Virus record (IMG/VR): IMGVR_UViG_3300031825_000040
Span: 1-40,005 of that record
Origin: a virus
DNA: 40,005 nt
Strand: one strand, 5' to 3'
Below are positions 36,292 through 40,005 of the stretch, piece by piece. A program made the position numbers and the translations under genes. The notes under the pieces are model-generated. The model made no database searches. It was not told the origin of the DNA and saw only the letters and a program-made list of their open reading frames with translations. Within the stretch, counting starts at the first letter, position 1. Every line of letters begins with the position of its first letter.

Positions 36292-36888
36292 ATGCCAGCG
36301 CCGAACCTGACAGATGCCGATTTCTTGCGGGCGTTCCAGGCGTTGCTTCCGCGGGGTCGCGTTTGGAACCGGGACCCGGATTCGGCTCAGACCAAAGTCG
36401 TTGCGGGGCTGACAAAGTCCTACACCCGGCTGACTCAGCGATGCAACAACCTGCTGATCGATGCCTTCCCGGCGACCACCTATGAGTTGCTTCCAGAATG
36501 GGAGGCGACGCTAGGGCTTCCGGATCCATGCTCCGGCCCGGCGCCGTCAACACAGATGCGACGCAGCCAGGTGGTTGCGCGCATCACAAACATGGGCGGA
36601 CAGTCGGCCGCCTTTTTCATTGGCTTTGCCCAGAAGCTCGGGTACGGCATCACGATCACAAACTACGCCCCGTTCCGCTGCGGACAGAGCACGTGCGGTC
36701 AGGCGCTTGGCAATCAGGATTGGTTTTTCACCTGGTCCGTCAATTCTCCCCAGAACACCGTAGTGCGCTTCGCGGCTGGGAAATCTGCCGCCGGCGATCC
36801 GTTGGCGAGTTGGGGCAATCAAGTGCTCGAGTGCGAAATCTCGGCGATGGCGCCAGCGCACACCATTCTGCAGTTTAACTACCAGTGA
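36292..36888 (+). CDS. Tail/baseplate protein DUF2313 (Mu gp48 / gpI-like)
   Basis: A 198-residue protein starting MPAPNLTDADFLRAFQALLP. RGRVWNRDPDSAQTKVVAGL, YELLPEWEATLGLPDPC and QSAAFFIGFAQKLGYGITIT are DUF2313 signatures, and the end reads ECEISAMAPAHTILQFNYQ. It connects fibre to baseplate. AGGAGG precedes the ATG. Confidence 0.92.
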   Translation: MPAPNLTDADFLRAFQALLPRGRVWNRDPDSAQTKVVAGLTKSYTRLTQRCNNLLIDAFPATTYELLPEWEATLGLPDPCSGPAPSTQMRRSQVVARITNMGGQSAAFFIGFAQKLGYGITITNYAPFRCGQSTCGQALGNQDWFFTWSVNSPQNTVVRFAAGKSAAGDPLASWGNQVLECEISAMAPAHTILQFNYQ

Positions 36889-36894
36889 GATTCC

Positions 36895-37767
36895 ATGTAC
36901 CAGATTGACAACTCGACCGCGGCGTTGGCTCAGCCTGCTTCGACGCCGGCGGGCACTGCTGGCTTCTTCACCGATGGAAATCCAGCCAGCGGGACGGCAG
37001 CGACGATCGTCCCTGCTGAGTGGCTGAATGCCGTGATGATGGAGCTTGCGAACCTGGTGACTGGTGCTGGGCTCACGCTTAACAAGGCAAGTTTTAATCA
37101 GGTCCAGCAAGCTGTCCAAGCATATATCCACGAAGCCTCGTTTGGCCGCTACTTGGGAACTCGCGTGTTCACCGCCAGCGGTACCTACACTCCCACGTCC
37201 GGCACGACCAGCGTTATCGTGGGCGTGATTGGCGGAGGGGGATATGGTGGTGCCAGTATCGCAACTGGTGCAGGTCAAGTTAGTGTTGGTGGCGGGGGGG
37301 GCGCCGGTGGTCAAGCATGGTCGAGACTCACGTCTGGATTCTCAGGGGTGTCGATGACTATCGGCGCCGGTGGGACTGGTGGCAGTGGTGTGGGTGGTAC
37401 AACTTCATTCGGAGCACTTTTGTCAGCCGCGGGTGGCGGCGTTGGCGGACAAGGTCCTGCTTCGGCGCCACCTTACGTCACGATCAATGGATTTGGCGGG
37501 GTAGGTAGCAGCGGGAACTTGTACAACGGTAAAGGTGGCGACGGTGCATGTGGCATTGCATCCTCAACCAGTAGCTTTTGTTCAGGTGGCGGAGGGTCAT
37601 CGTTCTTCGGTTGCGGTGGCAATGGCCAGCCGACTGGATCTGGCGCCGGCGTTGCCGCGACTACTGCGGGTGGTGGTGGTGGTGGTGCATTAGCTGGCAC
37701 ATCAACCGGCGCTTTCAATGGCGGCAATGGTGCTGCTGGCGCAATCATCATCCACGAGTACGCATGA
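36895..37767 (+). CDS. Glycine-rich tail fibre / receptor-binding protein
   Basis: A 290-residue protein. Residues 1-80 (MYQIDNSTAALAQPASTPAG, IVPAEWLNAVMMELANLVTG) are the N-terminal attachment part common to short fibres. From ~95 the sequence is a Gly-rich array (SVIVGVIGGGGYGG, GGGGGAGGQAWS, GGGVGGQG) that ends NGGNGAAGAIIIHEYA, as in Gly-rich adhesin tips where loops between polyglycine helices bind the receptor. Two cysteines (SSFCSGGGGSSFFGCGG) are unusual. The DNA has an 8-G run and six GGT repeats. Confidence 0.85.
   Translation: MYQIDNSTAALAQPASTPAGTAGFFTDGNPASGTAATIVPAEWLNAVMMELANLVTGAGLTLNKASFNQVQQAVQAYIHEASFGRYLGTRVFTASGTYTPTSGTTSVIVGVIGGGGYGGASIATGAGQVSVGGGGGAGGQAWSRLTSGFSGVSMTIGAGGTGGSGVGGTTSFGALLSAAGGGVGGQGPASAPPYVTINGFGGVGSSGNLYNGKGGDGACGIASSTSSFCSGGGGSSFFGCGGNGQPTGSGAGVAATTAGGGGGGALAGTSTGAFNGGNGAAGAIIIHEYA
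37294..37301 (+). repeat. 8-G homopolymer in the fibre gene
   Basis: A run of eight G bases after GGTGGC within the Gly-rich tip region. Gain or loss of one G would frameshift the fibre, so it is a possible on/off or truncation site. Confidence 0.7.
37669..37686 (+). repeat. Six GGT trinucleotide repeats in the fibre gene
   Basis: Six identical GGT glycine codons in a row. Slippage here would change the glycine run without breaking the frame. Confidence 0.75.
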
Positions 37768-38225
37768 ACATGAAAACCTACGCACGGATCAATGATGGGC
37801 GCGTCGCCGAGATCATCGCGCCGATGACTTATGAGGTTGACTCTCCGGCAGGGGTTGAGCCGGCTTTCAAGAAAGGAGATGAAGTACCTATTGATCGCCG
37901 ATTCCCAGCGGAAATTGTCGCCTCTCTCGTCGATATACGGTCAGCAATCGTCAGCGTTGGAGACAGCTATAAGGACGGCGTGTTCGCGCCTTATGTGCTA
38001 TCGCCTCCGAGCGCGGAAGACATCCTGGTTGGAAATACTGCCATGCGAGACATGCTGCTAGGCATGGCGACAGTCCGGATCGCCCCGCTACAAGATGCGG
38101 TTGATCTCGGTGTGGCGACCGCATCCGAGACATCTGCGCTCACTGCATGGAAGCAATATCGAGTATCCGTCAACCGAGTAGACATCACTGAACTGGCGCC
38201 GATTTGGCCGGCGGAGCCGGCTTAG
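37764..38225 (+). CDS. Tail fibre assembly-like protein
   Basis: A 153-residue protein starting MNMKTYARINDGRVAEIIAP, with ATGA overlap to the fibre stop. FKKGDEVPIDRRFPAEIVAS and the C-terminal QDAVDLGVATASETSALTAW followed by KQYRVSVNRVD have the pattern of Tfa-type proteins, which end in a D-x-A...W..YR..L motif. It probably helps the fibre trimerise or remains bound to its tip. Confidence 0.75.
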   Translation: MNMKTYARINDGRVAEIIAPMTYEVDSPAGVEPAFKKGDEVPIDRRFPAEIVASLVDIRSAIVSVGDSYKDGVFAPYVLSPPSAEDILVGNTAMRDMLLGMATVRIAPLQDAVDLGVATASETSALTAWKQYRVSVNRVDITELAPIWPAEPA

Positions 38226-38237
38226 ACGTCGTAATGG

Positions 38238-39368
38238 CTAACGGGCCGCGGCAGTGCTGTCTGCCGCGGCAAAACGCTTGTGGCGTGCATCCGGAATGTA
38301 CCGGTCGCGAAGAGCCAGAAATGGCCTCTCGATGAGACTGTATGTCAGGACCGATGTCGCGATCACCAGCGTCAGGTAGCATGCAAATTCGGCTAGGCGA
38401 AGCCCGAAAGCCTGTCCGAACTCAAGGTAGTGTAGGGCGAAGTAATAGAGAGGCATGTTCGCCAGGTACATCGAATATGACCATTTCGACAGACGACCAG
38501 TGATAGACACAACAGGGCCCGGGAGTCGTAACCCCATGCCGAGCGACAGCGCACCGCAGATGCCGATTGATGCGAACGTGAGAATCAAGAAGCGGAACAC
38601 GACCTGCGACATGCCGGGGACCCCGGTTGTGAAGCCGATGAGTGGCAGCGGCAGAAAGCACACCATGATCCAGCCCATCGCCCGCAGCAGACGCGGCTGT
38701 CGAGCAGCCATGTACCAATGCGCGACGGCCAGCATCACACCCCACATCAGCGAGTCCAGACGCAACAGCGCAATCTTCCGGATGTTGCTGTCCCACGGCG
38801 CGTCTGTGATCGCGGCGTTGTATCGCAGCGCCATCGACAGGCAGAACAACGCGAGCAGCGCTGTGATCAGGGCTGCCATCGGGCGCCGCACGATCGCCCA
38901 TGCGGCAAGGAACGTCGTTGGTAAGAGCAGATAGAAGACCTCCTCGACCGCGAGGCTCCATGCTTCGGGGAAGAACGTCGGGTGCGGGGAGAGTAGGTTC
39001 TGGGCAAACACCACGTATTGCGCGACGTCGGCCTGCCTCACTGCAAGCCATCCGCCCCAGAGCATCCACAGGTTGATGGCCAGATAGAAGTAATAGTTGG
39101 GAAGCGTGCGCATCCACCGTCGGCTCATGAAGTTCAGCAGCACGCGCGGTGATCCGTCGAAGTTGTGAATAACGCCGATGAAGATCGACCCGATCAGGAA
39201 GCCGCTCAGGCAGAAAAATATCTCGACTCCCATCACACCGAAGACCGTTTGGAACGGAATGAGGCCTTCCTTGTGAAATAGCTCGAACCCATGAGACAGC
39301 ACCACCAAAGTGACGGCGATGGCTCTGCAAAGGTCTAGCCACTGGTTGCGGCCTGTCTGGACGGGCAT
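38238..39368 (-). CDS. Membrane acyltransferase (OafA-like), probable lysogenic conversion gene
   Basis: A 376-residue integral membrane protein of acyltransferase family 3. RNQWLDLCRAIAVTLVVLSH begins helix 1 with the family's conserved R...H, and FGVMGVEIFFCLSGFLIGSI is the G-V-x-x-F-F-x-x-S-G-F block. About ten helices follow, including AEAWSLAVEEVFYLLLPTTF-like W-S-L-x-x-E-x-x-Y (SLAVEEVFYLLLP). It should acetylate or otherwise acylate a surface sugar such as O-antigen. It is on the opposite strand within the fibre region, an independent unit likely expressed in the lysogen, and would block adsorption of related phages. No SGNH domain is attached. Spacing to fibre assembly gene: 12 bp, convergent. 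Confidence 0.88.
   Translation of the reverse strand: MPVQTGRNQWLDLCRAIAVTLVVLSHGFELFHKEGLIPFQTVFGVMGVEIFFCLSGFLIGSIFIGVIHNFDGSPRVLLNFMSRRWMRTLPNYYFYLAINLWMLWGGWLAVRQADVAQYVVFAQNLLSPHPTFFPEAWSLAVEEVFYLLLPTTFLAAWAIVRRPMAALITALLALFCLSMALRYNAAITDAPWDSNIRKIALLRLDSLMWGVMLAVAHWYMAARQPRLLRAMGWIMVCFLPLPLIGFTTGVPGMSQVVFRFLILTFASIGICGALSLGMGLRLPGPVVSITGRLSKWSYSMYLANMPLYYFALHYLEFGQAFGLRLAEFACYLTLVIATSVLTYSLIERPFLALRDRYIPDARHKRFAAADSTAAAR
38245..38270. repeat. Perfect 10-bp inverted repeat at convergent gene ends
   Basis: GCCGCGGCAG (38245-38254) and CTGCCGCGGC (38261-38270), loop 6 nt, inside the last codons of the acyltransferase gene and 20 bp after the fibre assembly gene. No U run on either strand. 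It may act as a bidirectional RNA-stabilising or weak termination hairpin between convergent transcripts. Confidence 0.6.
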
Positions 39369-39479
39369 TTGTATTGTAATTGTCTTGGTTCTGTATCTGC
39401 GATTCTAACTGCTTGACAGTTTTAGACACATTTCCACTGTCCGCCCTAGCGCGGGCATTTCTCTTTCTGGACCCCAGAC

Positions 39480-39896
39480 ATGGCCACTGGCAAACAACTG
39501 AAGGACTTCGACCCAGCCGCCCCAATCACCGATGCAGACGTTCTCTACGCCGCGCAGTCAGGCGCCGAGAAGAAGGTGACGGCGGCGCAGGTGGCGGCGT
39601 ATATCGTGGGCAGCCAACTCGACTTGACGCTGCTCGGCTGGGCCCAGACGCAGAACTTCCAACTGGTGAGCGGCACGCGCGACGCCAATGGCGCGCTGAC
39701 GGCGGCACAGATCGCATGGCCTGATGGCACTGCCGGCGTCTTCACCGCGGACGTGCTCAGCACCGCGTTTCCTGGTGCCATCGACGCATGGCATGCCACC
39801 TACGTGGGTGACACCACCAAGACCGTCACGCAGCCTGCTGTGACGCGAGATGCCAACGGCGCCGTGACGGCGCAGCCCGCAATTTTGATTTCGTGA
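39480..39896 (+). CDS. Fibre-region phage protein
   Basis: A 138-residue protein starting MATGKQLKDFDPAAPITDAD. The opening (KDFDPAAPITDADVLYAAQS followed by GAEKKVTAAQVAAYI) is the common short N-terminal module of phage fibre-type proteins in which a K-V/T-(A)-x-Q-(V/I)-A-x-Y-I motif precedes the body. The rest is beta-type with the repeat TRDANGALTAAQIAW / TRDANGAVTAQPAIL at both ends of a short domain. It resumes plus-strand late genes after the acyltransferase. Confidence 0.6.
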   Translation: MATGKQLKDFDPAAPITDADVLYAAQSGAEKKVTAAQVAAYIVGSQLDLTLLGWAQTQNFQLVSGTRDANGALTAAQIAWPDGTAGVFTADVLSTAFPGAIDAWHATYVGDTTKTVTQPAVTRDANGAVTAQPAILIS

Positions 39897-39904
39897 GGTG
39901 AGAG

Positions 39905-40005
39905 ATGGGATTGCTTGACCCGCCGTTTCGTCAGCCAACAAAGGTCCAGAATTGGGCGCGCAGCATGCGCAACCCGCGTTCGGTATTTCCGGTTATGGCG
40001 GCCCC
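39905..40005 (+). CDS. Partial phage protein at the right edge
   Basis: Begins MGLLDPPFRQPTKVQNWARS behind GAGGTGAGAG and runs off the window after about 33 codons. It follows the fibre-region gene by 8 bp, so it is in the same late operon. Not assignable. Confidence 0.5.
   Translation, partial: MGLLDPPFRQPTKVQNWARSMRNPRSVFPVMAA

Noticed and set aside
27208-36888. Mu-like transposable phage
   Set aside because: Tail genes are Mu-type, but no MuA/MuB transposase, Mu-type portal or head genes are present; head, switch and late control are lambda-type.
39400-39479. Plus-strand promoter TTGACA near 39412 before the last fibre-region gene
   Set aside because: TTGACA is present, but no acceptable -10 lies at 16-18 bp spacing; the gene is more simply read from the late transcript.

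Overview
The window is entirely temperate tailed-phage DNA: a prophage, or the genome of a temperate phage. GC content is high, and the protein families and gene style suggest a betaproteobacterial (Burkholderiales-like) host; this is inference from family resemblance, not proof. Neither end of the phage is visible: no integrase, att site, holin or endolysin lies inside the window, and genes run off both edges.

Layout. (1) 1-8.2 kb, minus strand: a leftward early operon reading away from a promoter/operator cluster at 8224-8265. It carries a run of very small ATGA/GTGA-coupled genes, a phage-encoded DNA polymerase III beta clamp, and, further downstream, the remains of a diversity-generating retroelement (DGR). 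The DGR part has three tandem target genes with hypervariable 3' ends and an Avd-reverse transcriptase fusion gene that has lost its middle. Two large accessory phage proteins follow. (2) 8.3-9.5 kb: lysogeny genes on the minus strand, an S24/CI-like repressor and an exported protein likely co-expressed with it. (3) 9.5-16.6 kb, plus strand: a Cro/YdaS-like regulator, ParB-like protein, DUF4406 protein, DNA adenine methylase, DUF1364 protein, a winged-helix replication initiator with 22-bp iterons inside its gene, a DUF1064 nuclease-like protein and a Q-like late antiterminator. A small convergent gene lies at 10094-10273. (4) 16.6-16.8 kb: a probable late promoter, short leader RNA and strong terminator, the lambda pR'/tR' arrangement. 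(5) 17.2-26.5 kb: a lambda-type head module (Nu1-like and GpA-like terminase, gpW, lambda-family portal, S49 protease, acidic scaffold-like protein, decoration protein D, capsid E, FII-like connector). (6) 26.5-38.2 kb: a Mu-type contractile tail (DUF2635, sheath, tube, frameshifted chaperones, tape measure with lysozyme domain, gpN, gpP, gp45-gp48, Gly-rich fibre, fibre assembly protein). (7) 38.2-39.4 kb: a reverse-oriented membrane acyltransferase, probably for lysogenic conversion, followed by two more fibre-region genes.

How it works together: the repressor most likely acts on four related 18-bp operators, two at each early promoter. Lytic growth uses the initiator and its internal iterons, with a phage clamp supplied from the left operon; Q-like antitermination then opens the head and tail genes. 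Host-surface interaction is addressed in at least two ways, a repeat-rich fibre tip and an O-antigen-type acyltransferase; what the DGR target proteins bind is unknown.

The most unusual element is the DGR remnant. Three equal-length 117-bp variable regions differ at about 21 first or second codon positions and at no third position over 34 codons, yet the template repeat and the N-terminal half of the reverse transcriptase appear to have been deleted with most of avd.
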